From Frankiaceae bacterium (GTDB lineage Bacteria; Actinomycetota; Actinomycetes; Mycobacteriales; SCTD01), in the NCBI GenBank assembly GCA_947479995.1, contig CANKBT010000028.1, positions 1 through 15,273 on the forward strand: 15,273 nucleotides of DNA, in the 5' to 3' direction. A program made the translations under genes and the position numbers. The notes beneath the pieces were generated by a model, which did not search any database, had not been told where the DNA came from, and worked only from the letters and a program-made list of their open reading frames with translations. This document shows, one piece after another, positions 1-6,326 of this stretch (the stretch's first letter is position 1; every line of letters begins with the position of its first letter).

Positions 1-1
1 C

Positions 2-97
2 CCGTCCCGCCCGGCGCCCGCCCCCTCGACCGGCGGCACGCTCGCGTCGGACGAGGCGCTGCAGGCCCTGCGCGAGAAGCTCTCCGGCGGCAACTAG
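2..97 (+). CDS. rpsA: 30S ribosomal protein S1, C-terminal end (partial)
   Basis: Only the last 31 codons are in the window; the gene enters from the left edge and ends at TAG (95-97). The visible tail is a Pro/Ala/Ser linker followed by TLASDEALQALREKLSGGN, which closely resembles the C-terminus of actinobacterial ribosomal protein S1, the mRNA-binding protein of the small subunit made of S1/OB-fold repeats (none visible here). Context supports the call: in actinobacteria rpsA lies directly upstream of coaE and uvrB, as it does here apart from the intervening nuclease gene. A strong hairpin begins 12 nt after the stop. The assignment rests on the tail motif and synteny, not on a complete domain. 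Confidence 0.85.
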   Translation, partial: PSRPAPAPSTGGTLASDEALQALREKLSGGN

Positions 98-109
98 CCA
101 CCGCGCACC

Positions 110-152
110 GCACCGGAGCCCCCACCCGCACGCCGGGTGGGGGCTCCGGTGC
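110..152 (+). terminator. Strong hairpin terminator of rpsA
   Basis: Perfect 18-bp inverted repeat (arms 110-127 and 135-152) with a 7-nt loop, starting 12 nt after the rpsA stop. There is no U-tract, which is common for actinobacterial intrinsic terminators. It separates rpsA transcription from the downstream nuclease gene. It is symmetric, so it could stop transcription from either side. Confidence 0.85.
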
Positions 153-201
153 GTCCGGGTCCGCGGGCTGCGGGAACGCGCGGGTGGTCCGCGGGGCTGA
201 C

Positions 202-288
202 GGGACGCGCACCCTCCACCTCGTCCGCGCGTACGGGCTGGAGGTCCGCACGGCGGGGGACCGGCGGGAGGTGGAGGGTCGGCGTTCC
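202..288. repeat. Upstream 87-bp palindromic module (REPIN-like)
   Basis: Imperfect inverted repeat with 22-nt arms at 202-223 and 267-288 separated by 43 nt. The arms share the perfect 12-nt core accctccacctc / gaggtggagggt (211-222 and 268-279); 18 of 22 positions pair canonically and one more as G-U. The same arrangement, with the same 22-43-22 geometry, recurs at 1323-1409 on the far side of the nuclease gene; the right arms of the two modules match at 21 of 22 positions. The 43-nt spacers are not obviously alike. The function is unknown. Confidence 0.75.
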
Positions 289-362
289 GCCGCGCGCGCC
301 GGGGGGCGCTCCGCTGCCGCGCTGTCCACAGGCGCCCCGCGCGTGACCGCACCCGGGCGGGG

Positions 363-1373
363 GTGCGCCACGGTCGGCCCGTGGGTGTCGCGGAGGTCCT
401 GGAGCTGACGTCGCCGCGCACGCAGGGCCTGGCCACCCACGCCGGCCTGCTGCGCAACGGCGTCTCGCGCGCCGCGCTCAGCCGCGCGGTCGCGGACGGC
501 TCGGTGGTCCGGGTGCGGCGACGGGTCTATGCCGCGTCACCGCTGCCGCCGCTGCCCCGGCACCTGGTGACCGACCAGGGCGTCGCCTCGGCGTACGCCG
601 CCCACGTGCGGGCCGCACTGCTCAGCCTCGGGGCCGACGCCGCGGCCTGCCGGCGGACCGCGGCGGCGTTGCACGGGTGGGCGCTGCTCGTCGAGCCGGG
701 GCGCACCGTCGAGGTGGCGACCCGCCACGGGCGCGGTCGCGTCGTCGCGCCGGGCGTCGTGGCGCACCAGCACCGCAGCGGCGACGTCGTCCGTCACGTG
801 GTGCTGCCCGGCACCGCGGCGCTGCGCGTGACGACCCCGGTGCGCACCGTCCTCGACTGCGCGGGTGCGCTGCCGCTGCTGGAGGCCGTGGTCGTCGCCG
901 ACAGCGCCCTGCGCGCGGGCGCCGTCACGCTCGACGCGCTGCGCTCGGCCGCCGCGGCGCTGCCGGGCCGTGAGGGCGCGGCACGCGTGCGTCGGGTGCT
1001 CGCCCGCTGCGACCCGGCGTGCGGCTCGGTGCTCGAGAGCGTCACGCGCGTGCGCCTGCACGAGGCCGGCTGCGCGGGCTGGACGACGCAGGCGCTGCTG
1101 CGCGACCTGCCCGGCCGGGTCCTGCGCGTCGACTTCTGCTTCGCGGGGGCCGGGCTGGTGGTGGAGGTGGACGGCGCGCGGTGGCACCCCAACCCCGCTC
1201 GGGACCGCGCGCGCGACAACGCCCTGGCCGCGCTCGGCTGGCGGGTGCTCCGCTACACCTGGGCCGACGTCGTGCACGACCACCGGCGCGTGGTGGCCGA
1301 GGTGAAGGCGGCCCTCGCCTGCGGAACGCCGAGCATCCACCTCGCCGCCGGCACGGTGCCGGCGGCGGCGTAG
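363..1373 (+). CDS. AbiEi-like HTH + DUF559 (PD-(D/E)XK/Vsr-like) protein
   Basis: 336 aa from GTG 363; GTG 381 is an alternative start, and neither has a clear Shine-Dalgarno sequence. Residues about 10-62 look like the winged-helix N-terminus of type IV toxin-antitoxin AbiEi-family proteins (GLLRNGVSRAALSRAVADGS, then VRVRRRVYA). Residues about 218-318 match DUF559, a small PD-(D/E)XK nuclease fold related to Vsr: E225 in SVLESVTRVRLHEAG, D257 in RVDFCF, E268-V-D270 in LVVEVDGARWH, then a basic stretch, LGWRVLRYTW and a closing helix. Proteins with this pairing are common and often multicopy in actinobacteria, with no established substrate. No AbiEii-type toxin lies beside it. It sits between rpsA and coaE, which are usually adjacent, and its last 16 residues plus the stop lie inside the downstream palindromic module. 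Nuclease activity is inferred, not known. Confidence 0.82.
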   Translation: MRHGRPVGVAEVLELTSPRTQGLATHAGLLRNGVSRAALSRAVADGSVVRVRRRVYAASPLPPLPRHLVTDQGVASAYAAHVRAALLSLGADAAACRRTAAALHGWALLVEPGRTVEVATRHGRGRVVAPGVVAHQHRSGDVVRHVVLPGTAALRVTTPVRTVLDCAGALPLLEAVVVADSALRAGAVTLDALRSAAAALPGREGAARVRRVLARCDPACGSVLESVTRVRLHEAGCAGWTTQALLRDLPGRVLRVDFCFAGAGLVVEVDGARWHPNPARDRARDNALAALGWRVLRYTWADVVHDHRRVVAEVKAALACGTPSIHLAAGTVPAAA

Positions 1374-1409
1374 CGCGGCGGCGGCGCGGAGGTGGAGGGT
1401 GGGCGTTCC
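1323..1409. repeat. Downstream 87-bp palindromic module, overlaps nuclease 3' end
   Basis: Second copy of the palindromic module: arms 1323-1344 and 1388-1409, 43-nt spacer, 18 of 22 arm positions paired. It lies exactly 1121 nt from the upstream module for both arms. The left arm and spacer are translated as the last 16 residues of the DUF559 protein, and the stop codon (1371-1373) is in the spacer. The spacer also holds its own hairpin: ccgccggcac (1345-1354) pairs with gtgccggcgg (1356-1365). The right arm ends 34 nt before the coaE -10 element. Confidence 0.75.
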
Positions 1410-1443
1410 AGGCTCCGCGCGCACCGGGGGAGCGAGGCCGGTC

Positions 1444-1449
1444 TAGGGT
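1444..1449 (+). promoter_or_regulatory. Putative -10 element of coaE (TAGGGT)
   Basis: TAGGGT fits the actinobacterial TANNNT -10 consensus and ends 6 nt before the GTG start of coaE, so transcription would begin at or next to the start codon (leaderless mRNA). No Shine-Dalgarno sequence is seen, which agrees. No convincing -35 was identified. Confidence 0.5.
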
Positions 1450-1455
1450 CGGCGC

Positions 1456-2052
1456 GTGCGCAGGGTCGGGCTGACGGGCGGGATCGGGTCCGGCAAGAGC
1501 GCGGTGAGCGCGCTGCTGGCGTCGTACGGCGCGGTGGTGGTCGACGCCGACCTGCTGGCGCGCGAGGTCGTCGCGCCGGGCACCCCCGGGCTGCAGCGCG
1601 TGGTCGAGGCCTTCGGCGAGGACGTGCTGTTGCCCGACGGCAGCCTCGACCGTCCGGCCCTGGGGCGCCGGGTCTTCGGCGACCCGGCGGCGCTGGCGAC
1701 GCTCAACGGGATCGTGCACCCGCTGGTGGGGGAGCGGACGCAGGAGCTCACCGCGCAGGCCGAGCGCGACGGCGTGCGGGTGCTCGTGCACGACGTGCCG
1801 CTGCTCGTCGAGAACGGCCTCGCGCCGCTGTACGACGCGGTGGTCGTGGTGGCCGCCGAGCCGGCCACGCAGCTCGACCGGCTGGTGCGGCTGCGCGGCA
1901 TGGACGGCGCCGACGCGCGGGCGCGGATCGCGGCGCAGGCGCCGCTGGCCGACAAGCTGGCGGTCGCCGACCACGTCGTCCGCAACGACGGGCCGCTCGA
2001 GGAGCTCGCCCCGCAGGTCGAGGCGCTCTGGCGGGAGCTCGCGGGCGGGTAG
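1456..2052 (+). CDS. coaE: Dephospho-CoA kinase
   Basis: 198 aa, the usual size of the family. It phosphorylates the 3'-hydroxyl of dephospho-CoA with ATP, the last step of cytoplasmic coenzyme A synthesis. The N-terminus carries the P-loop GGIGSGKS (residues 8-15), followed by VVVDADLLAREVV (about 27-39), the substrate-contacting region, and the family-typical IVHPLV and VPLLVENGL stretches. Some actinobacterial CoaE proteins carry a C-terminal UPF0157 (GrpB-like) domain; this one ends after the kinase domain. The GTG at 1456 is chosen because it puts the P-loop at the normal distance from the N-terminus and lies 6 nt behind a TAGGGT -10 box. uvrB starts 30 nt after the stop, in the same orientation. 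Confidence 0.95.
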   Translation: MRRVGLTGGIGSGKSAVSALLASYGAVVVDADLLAREVVAPGTPGLQRVVEAFGEDVLLPDGSLDRPALGRRVFGDPAALATLNGIVHPLVGERTQELTAQAERDGVRVLVHDVPLLVENGLAPLYDAVVVVAAEPATQLDRLVRLRGMDGADARARIAAQAPLADKLAVADHVVRNDGPLEELAPQVEALWRELAGG

Positions 2053-2069
2053 CTGTCGGACCCCGGACG

Positions 2070-2075
2070 TACCGT
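2070..2075 (+). promoter_or_regulatory. Putative -10 element of uvrB (TACCGT)
   Basis: TACCGT ends 6 nt before GTG 2082, the same spacing as the coaE -10 and start. This suggests uvrB has its own leaderless transcript besides read-through from coaE. No LexA/SOS box (TCGAAC-N4-GTTCGA type) is present nearby. Confidence 0.4.
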
Positions 2076-2081
2076 GGAGAG

Positions 2082-4262
2082 GTGGCAGTCACCTCCCCCT
2101 CCGACCGCACCGACGTCGCCCCGCCGGCCCACGCCGCGCGGCCGACCGTCCCGCGGCTGTCGACCGACCTCGCCCGCCGGCAGAAGCGCTTCGAGGTCGT
2201 CTCGGACTACACGCCGGCCGGCGACCAGCCGACGGCGATCGCCGACCTGACCCGCCGCCTCGAGCAGGGCGAGCCCGACGTCGTGCTGCTCGGCGCGACC
2301 GGCACCGGCAAGAGCGCGACCACCGCCTGGCTGGTCGAGCAGGTGCAGCGGCCGACCCTGGTCATGGCGCCGAACAAGACGCTCGCCGCGCAGCTGGCCA
2401 ACGAGTTCCGCGAGCTGTTCCCGCACAACGCGGTCGAGTACTTCGTCAGCTACTACGACTACTACCAGCCCGAGGCCTACGTGCCTCAGACCGACACCTA
2501 CATCGAGAAGGACTCCTCGGTCAACGAGGAGGTCGAGCGGCTGCGGCACTCGGCGACGATGTCGCTGCTCACCCGGCGCGACGTCATCGTCGTGGCCTCG
2601 GTGTCGTGCATCTACGGCCTCGGCACCCCGCAGGAGTACGTCGACCGCATGGTCCGGCTCCGCGTCGGCGACACCGTCGAGCGCGACGCGCTGCTGCGCA
2701 AGTTCGTCGACGTGCAGTACACCCGCAACGACCTGGCCTTCACCCGCGGCACCTTCCGCGTGCGCGGCGACACCGTCGAGGTCTTCCCGGTCTACGAGGA
2801 GCTCGCCGTCCGCGTCGAGATGTTCGGCGACGAGATCGAGCGGGTGATGACGCTGCACCCGCTCACCGGCGAGGTGGTCGAGGAGCACGAGGAGGTCTTC
2901 GTCTTCCCGGCCACGCACTACGTCGCCGGCCCGGAGCGCATGGAGCGGGCGACCAAGGGCATCGAGCTCGAGCTCGCCGACCAGCTGGCCCTCATGGAGA
3001 GCCAGGGCAAGCTGTTGGAGGCGCAGCGGCTGCGCATGCGCACCACGTACGACCTGGAGATGATGCGCCAGGTCGGCTTCTGCAACGGCATCGAGAACTA
3101 CTCGCGCCACATCGACGGCCGCGCGCCGGGCACGGCGCCGCACACGCTGCTCGACTACTTCCCGGACGACTTCCTGCTCGTGCTGGACGAGTCGCACGTG
3201 ACGGTGCCCCAGATCGGCGCGATGTACGAGGGCGACCGCAGCCGCAAGAACACGCTGGTCGACCACGGCTTCCGCCTGCCGAGCGCGCTCGACAACCGCC
3301 CGCTGAAGTGGGAGGAGTTCCTCGAGCGCGTCGGGCAGACGGTGCACCTGTCGGCGACGCCCGGCGACTACGAGATGTCGCGCGTGCGCGGCGACGTCGT
3401 CGAGCAGGTGATCCGCCCGACCGGCCTGGTCGACCCGGAGATCCTCGTCAAGCCGACCAAGGGCCAGATCGACGACCTGGTGCACGAGATCCGCGTCCGC
3501 GCCGAGAAGGACGAGCGCGTGCTGGTCACCACGCTGACGAAGAAGATGAGCGAGGACCTCACCGACTACCTGCTCGAGCTGGGCATCCGCGTGCGCTACC
3601 TGCACAGCGAGGTCGACACCATCCGCCGCATCGAGCTGCTCAAGGAGCTGCGGATGGGCGAGTACGACGTGCTCGTCGGCATCAACCTGCTGCGCGAGGG
3701 CCTCGACCTGCCCGAGGTGTCGCTGGTGAGCATCCTCGACGCCGACAAGGAGGGCTTCCTGCGCAGCGGCCGCAGCCTCATCCAGACGATCGGCCGCGCG
3801 GCCCGCAACGTGTCGGGCCAGGTGCACATGTACGCCGACACCATCACGCCGTCGATGGCCAAGGCGATCGACGAGACCAACCGCCGCCGCGAGAAGCAGA
3901 TCGCCTACAACCGCGAGCGGGGCGTCGACCCGCAGCCGCTGCGCAAGCGCGTGGCCGACATCCTCGACGACCTCGTGCGCGAGGGCGCCGACGGCGAGCT
4001 GGTCGGCGGCGGCGGCCGGCAGCAGTCGCGCGGCAAGGCGCCCGTGCCCGGCATGAGCAGCCGCAGCAGCAGCGTCGGCAAGCACGCCAAGGAGCTCGCC
4101 GGCATGCCGCGGGCCGAGCTGGCGCAGCTCATCCAGCAGCTGCAGGACCAGATGCACGAGGCCGCCCGCGACCTGTCCTTCGAGCTGGCCGCCCGCCTGC
4201 GCGACGAGGTCAACGAGCTGAAGAAGGAGCTGCGCGGCATGGAGGCCGCGGGCGTGCGCTGA
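2082..4262 (+). CDS. uvrB: Excinuclease ABC subunit B
   Basis: 726 aa. DNA-helicase-like damage-verification subunit of nucleotide excision repair: it is loaded by UvrA, probes the lesion with a beta-hairpin and recruits UvrC. Visible landmarks: Walker A GATGTGKS (71-78), the beta-hairpin region beginning YFVSYYDYYQPE (120 onward), Walker B DESH (369-372), helicase motif QTIGRAARN (568-576), and a C-terminal UVR motif for UvrC contact (about 681-717). The start at GTG 2082 follows a TACCGT box by 6 nt; it gives about 35 residues before the conserved FEVVSDYTPAGDQP, longer than the short leaders of many UvrB proteins, and a start further in cannot be excluded. A reading frame open back to 1392 across coaE is not coding. 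About 55 residues rich in Gly, Ser and Gln/Arg (about 640-680) form a flexible linker before the UVR motif. Confidence 0.97.
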   Translation: MAVTSPSDRTDVAPPAHAARPTVPRLSTDLARRQKRFEVVSDYTPAGDQPTAIADLTRRLEQGEPDVVLLGATGTGKSATTAWLVEQVQRPTLVMAPNKTLAAQLANEFRELFPHNAVEYFVSYYDYYQPEAYVPQTDTYIEKDSSVNEEVERLRHSATMSLLTRRDVIVVASVSCIYGLGTPQEYVDRMVRLRVGDTVERDALLRKFVDVQYTRNDLAFTRGTFRVRGDTVEVFPVYEELAVRVEMFGDEIERVMTLHPLTGEVVEEHEEVFVFPATHYVAGPERMERATKGIELELADQLALMESQGKLLEAQRLRMRTTYDLEMMRQVGFCNGIENYSRHIDGRAPGTAPHTLLDYFPDDFLLVLDESHVTVPQIGAMYEGDRSRKNTLVDHGFRLPSALDNRPLKWEEFLERVGQTVHLSATPGDYEMSRVRGDVVEQVIRPTGLVDPEILVKPTKGQIDDLVHEIRVRAEKDERVLVTTLTKKMSEDLTDYLLELGIRVRYLHSEVDTIRRIELLKELRMGEYDVLVGINLLREGLDLPEVSLVSILDADKEGFLRSGRSLIQTIGRAARNVSGQVHMYADTITPSMAKAIDETNRRREKQIAYNRERGVDPQPLRKRVADILDDLVREGADGELVGGGGRQQSRGKAPVPGMSSRSSSVGKHAKELAGMPRAELAQLIQQLQDQMHEAARDLSFELAARLRDEVNELKKELRGMEAAGVR

Positions 4263-4295
4263 CCGGGGTCGACCGGGCGCGCCCGTACCCGCCGG

Positions 4296-4301
4296 TAGGG
4301 T
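4296..4301 (+). promoter_or_regulatory. Putative -10 element of the glycosyltransferase operon
   Basis: TAGGGT, 41 nt upstream of the GTG start at 4343, would give a short leader containing the purine-rich Shine-Dalgarno gagaggggcag (4330-4340 region). The box lies between two copies of the 11-mer gtcgaccgggc (4268-4278 and 4304-4314). No clear -35 was found. Confidence 0.4.
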
Positions 4302-4342
4302 CTGTCGACCGGGCCGCAGGGCCCGTTCGAGAGGGGCAGTCC

Positions 4343-5590
4343 GTGAAGATCGCTCTGCTGAGCTACCGCAGCAAGCCGCACTGCGGTGGCCAGGGCGTCT
4401 ACGTCCGGCACCTGTCGCGCGAGCTGGTGGCGCTCGGCCACGAGGTCGAGGTGCTGTCCGGCCAGCCGTACCCCGAGCTCGACGCCGGCGTCCGGCTCAC
4501 CGAGGTGCCGAGCCTCGACCTCTACCGCGAGCCCGACCCGTTCAGGATCCCCCGGCTGCGCGAGTTCCGCTCGGCGACCGACGTCCTGGAGTTCCTGCTC
4601 ATGTGCACGGCGGCCTTCCCGGAGCCGCTGACGTTCAGCCTGCGCGCCCGCAAGGCGCTCAAGGGCCGGCGCGGCGCGGACCGCCCCGACGTCGTGCACG
4701 ACAACCAGACCCTCGGCTACGGGATGCTCGGCATGGCCCGCGACGGCTACACCGTCGTCGCCAACGTGCACCACCCGATCACCGTCGACCGCCGGCTCGA
4801 CCTCGCCGCCGCGCCGCTGCGCAAGAAGCTCGCGACGGTCCGCTGGTACTCCTTCCTGCGCATGCAGGGCCGCGTCGTGCGCCGCATGCCGCAGGTGCTC
4901 ACCGTCAGCCAGAACTCCTTCGCCGACGTGGTCCGCGACTTCCGCGTCGACCCGAGCCGCCTGACCGTCGTGCCGGTCGGCGTCGAGCACGAGGTCTTCG
5001 TGCCGCCGACCGAGCCCCGCGTACCGGGTCGCATCGTCGCCACGGCCAGCGCGGACGTCCCGCTCAAGGGCATCGTGCCGCTGCTCGAGGCGGTCGCCAA
5101 GCTGCGCACCGAGCGCGACGTCGAGCTCGTCGTCGTCGGCCGGGCCAAGGAGGGCGGCGCGGCCGCCAAGGCCATCGAGCGCCTCGGCCTGGAGGGCTGC
5201 GTCCGCTTCCTCACCGGCCTGCCCGAGGCCGAGCTCGTCCGCACCTTCGGCTCGGCGCAGGTCGGGGTGGTGCCGAGCCTGTACGAGGGCTTCTCGCTGC
5301 CGGCCGTCGAGCTCATGTCCTGCGAGACGCCGCTGGTCGCCACCACCGCGGGCGCGCTGCCCGAGGTCGTCGGCCCCGACGGCGAGTCCGCGCTGCACGT
5401 GCCGCCGGGCGACCCCGAGGCGCTCGCCGCGGCCATCGGCCGCCTGCTCGACGACGACGCGCTCGCCGCCCGCCTCGGCGCGGCCGGCCGGCGCCGCGTC
5501 GTCGAGCGCTTCACGTGGCAGGCGGTGGCCCGCCAGACCGTGGACTGGTACCGCCTGGCCCTGCCCGCCCCGCCCGTCCGAGAGGCCTGA
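4343..5590 (+). CDS. GT4-family glycosyltransferase
   Basis: 415 aa with a GT-B fold. It transfers a sugar from a nucleotide-sugar donor with retention of configuration; donor and acceptor are not identifiable. The N-terminal domain opens with KIALLSYRSKPHCGGQGVYV (2-21), holding the GGQG acceptor-side loop. The C-terminal donor domain has the E-x7-E motif EGFSLPAVE (E315, E323), then a typical AGALPEVVG stretch. No signal peptide or membrane segment is seen, so it is cytosolic or membrane-peripheral. The GTG at 4343 has a Shine-Dalgarno just upstream and starts directly at the first beta strand; the frame stays open far upstream but overlaps uvrB. It is the first gene of a run of three: the methyltransferase starts 4 nt after its stop. 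The set suggests assembly of a glycosylated surface or lipid-linked compound. Confidence 0.92.
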   Translation: MKIALLSYRSKPHCGGQGVYVRHLSRELVALGHEVEVLSGQPYPELDAGVRLTEVPSLDLYREPDPFRIPRLREFRSATDVLEFLLMCTAAFPEPLTFSLRARKALKGRRGADRPDVVHDNQTLGYGMLGMARDGYTVVANVHHPITVDRRLDLAAAPLRKKLATVRWYSFLRMQGRVVRRMPQVLTVSQNSFADVVRDFRVDPSRLTVVPVGVEHEVFVPPTEPRVPGRIVATASADVPLKGIVPLLEAVAKLRTERDVELVVVGRAKEGGAAAKAIERLGLEGCVRFLTGLPEAELVRTFGSAQVGVVPSLYEGFSLPAVELMSCETPLVATTAGALPEVVGPDGESALHVPPGDPEALAAAIGRLLDDDALAARLGAAGRRRVVERFTWQAVARQTVDWYRLALPAPPVREA

Positions 5591-5594
5591 GAAC

Positions 5595-6326
5595 GTGCTC
5601 ACCGTCGACTTCGACCGCTTCCGCGTGCGCCCCGGCGACCGCGTGCTCGACATGGGGTGCGGCGGCGGCCGCCACGCCTTCGAGCTCTACCGCCGCGGCG
5701 CGCACGTCGTCGCCTTCGACCAGAACGCCGCCGACCTCGCCGAGGTCGACGTCATGTTCGGCGCGATGGCGCTCGAGGGCGAGGTGCCCGAGGGCGCGAC
5801 TGCCGAGACCGTGCGCGGCGACGCGTACGACCTGCCGTTCCCGGACGCGTCGTTCGACAAGGTCATCGCCGCCGAGGTGCTGGAGCACCTCCCCGACGAC
5901 GAGCGCGCGATGGCCGAGCTGGTGCGCGTGCTCAAGCCGGGCGGCGAGATCGCCGTGACGGTGCCGCGCTGGGGGCCCGAGAAGGTCTGCTGGGCGCTGT
6001 CGGACGCCTACCACGAGGTCGAGGGCGGCCACGTGCGCATCTACAAGGGCACCGAGCTCGAGGAGCGGCTGGCGCGCGCCGGCCTGCAGCCGCAGGGCAC
6101 CGGGCACACGCACGGCCTGCACGCGCCGTACTGGTGGCTCAAGTGCGCCGTCGGCGTCGACAACGACCGCAACCCGCTGGTGCGCGCCTACCACCAGCTG
6201 CTCGTCTGGGACATGGTCAAGCGCCCGCTGGCCACCCGCGTCGCCGAGCGGCTGCTCGACCCGGTCATCGGCAAGAGCCTGGTGGTCTACCTGACCAAGC
6301 CGGAGACGGCGCGTGCCGCCGCCTGA
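5595..6326 (+). CDS. Class I SAM-dependent methyltransferase
   Basis: 243 aa. Rossmann-fold methyltransferase of the Methyltransf_11/25 type. Motif I is VLDMGCGGGRHA (17-28), the acidic residue ending strand 2 is D42 (VVAFDQ), and GDAYDLPFPDASFDKVIAAE holds motifs II/III, followed by LEHLPDD and VLKPGGEIAVTVP. The substrate is unknown. GTG 5595 lies 4 nt past the glycosyltransferase stop with GAGAGG (5580-5585) 9 nt upstream, so the two are probably translationally coupled. Its 3' end overlaps the next gene by 14 nt. The aromatic, His-rich stretch around TGHTHGLHAPYWWLK is a possible substrate-pocket element, but this is inference. Confidence 0.9.
   Translation: MLTVDFDRFRVRPGDRVLDMGCGGGRHAFELYRRGAHVVAFDQNAADLAEVDVMFGAMALEGEVPEGATAETVRGDAYDLPFPDASFDKVIAAEVLEHLPDDERAMAELVRVLKPGGEIAVTVPRWGPEKVCWALSDAYHEVEGGHVRIYKGTELEERLARAGLQPQGTGHTHGLHAPYWWLKCAVGVDNDRNPLVRAYHQLLVWDMVKRPLATRVAERLLDPVIGKSLVVYLTKPETARAAA

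Noticed and set aside
303..338. 7-bp hairpin ggggcgc / gcgcccc before the nuclease gene
   Set aside because: Short stem with a 22-nt loop in extremely GC-rich DNA; such pairs are expected by chance.
363..1373. Complete type IV AbiE toxin-antitoxin system
   Set aside because: Only the AbiEi-like HTH half is recognisable and it is fused to DUF559; no AbiEii nucleotidyltransferase toxin lies next to it, so the pair is not present here.
1392..2081. N-terminal extension of uvrB across coaE from a GTG at 1392
   Set aside because: The extension overlaps coaE in another frame and is Arg/Gly/Ala low complexity; GTG 2082 has a well-placed promoter and fits UvrB length.
1443..4157. Very long open frame on the minus strand across coaE and uvrB
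   Set aside because: It mirrors the codon-position GC bias of the real genes; its translation is low-complexity (His/Asp/Val/Arg/Ala) with no family motifs, and coaE and uvrB on the other strand are certain.
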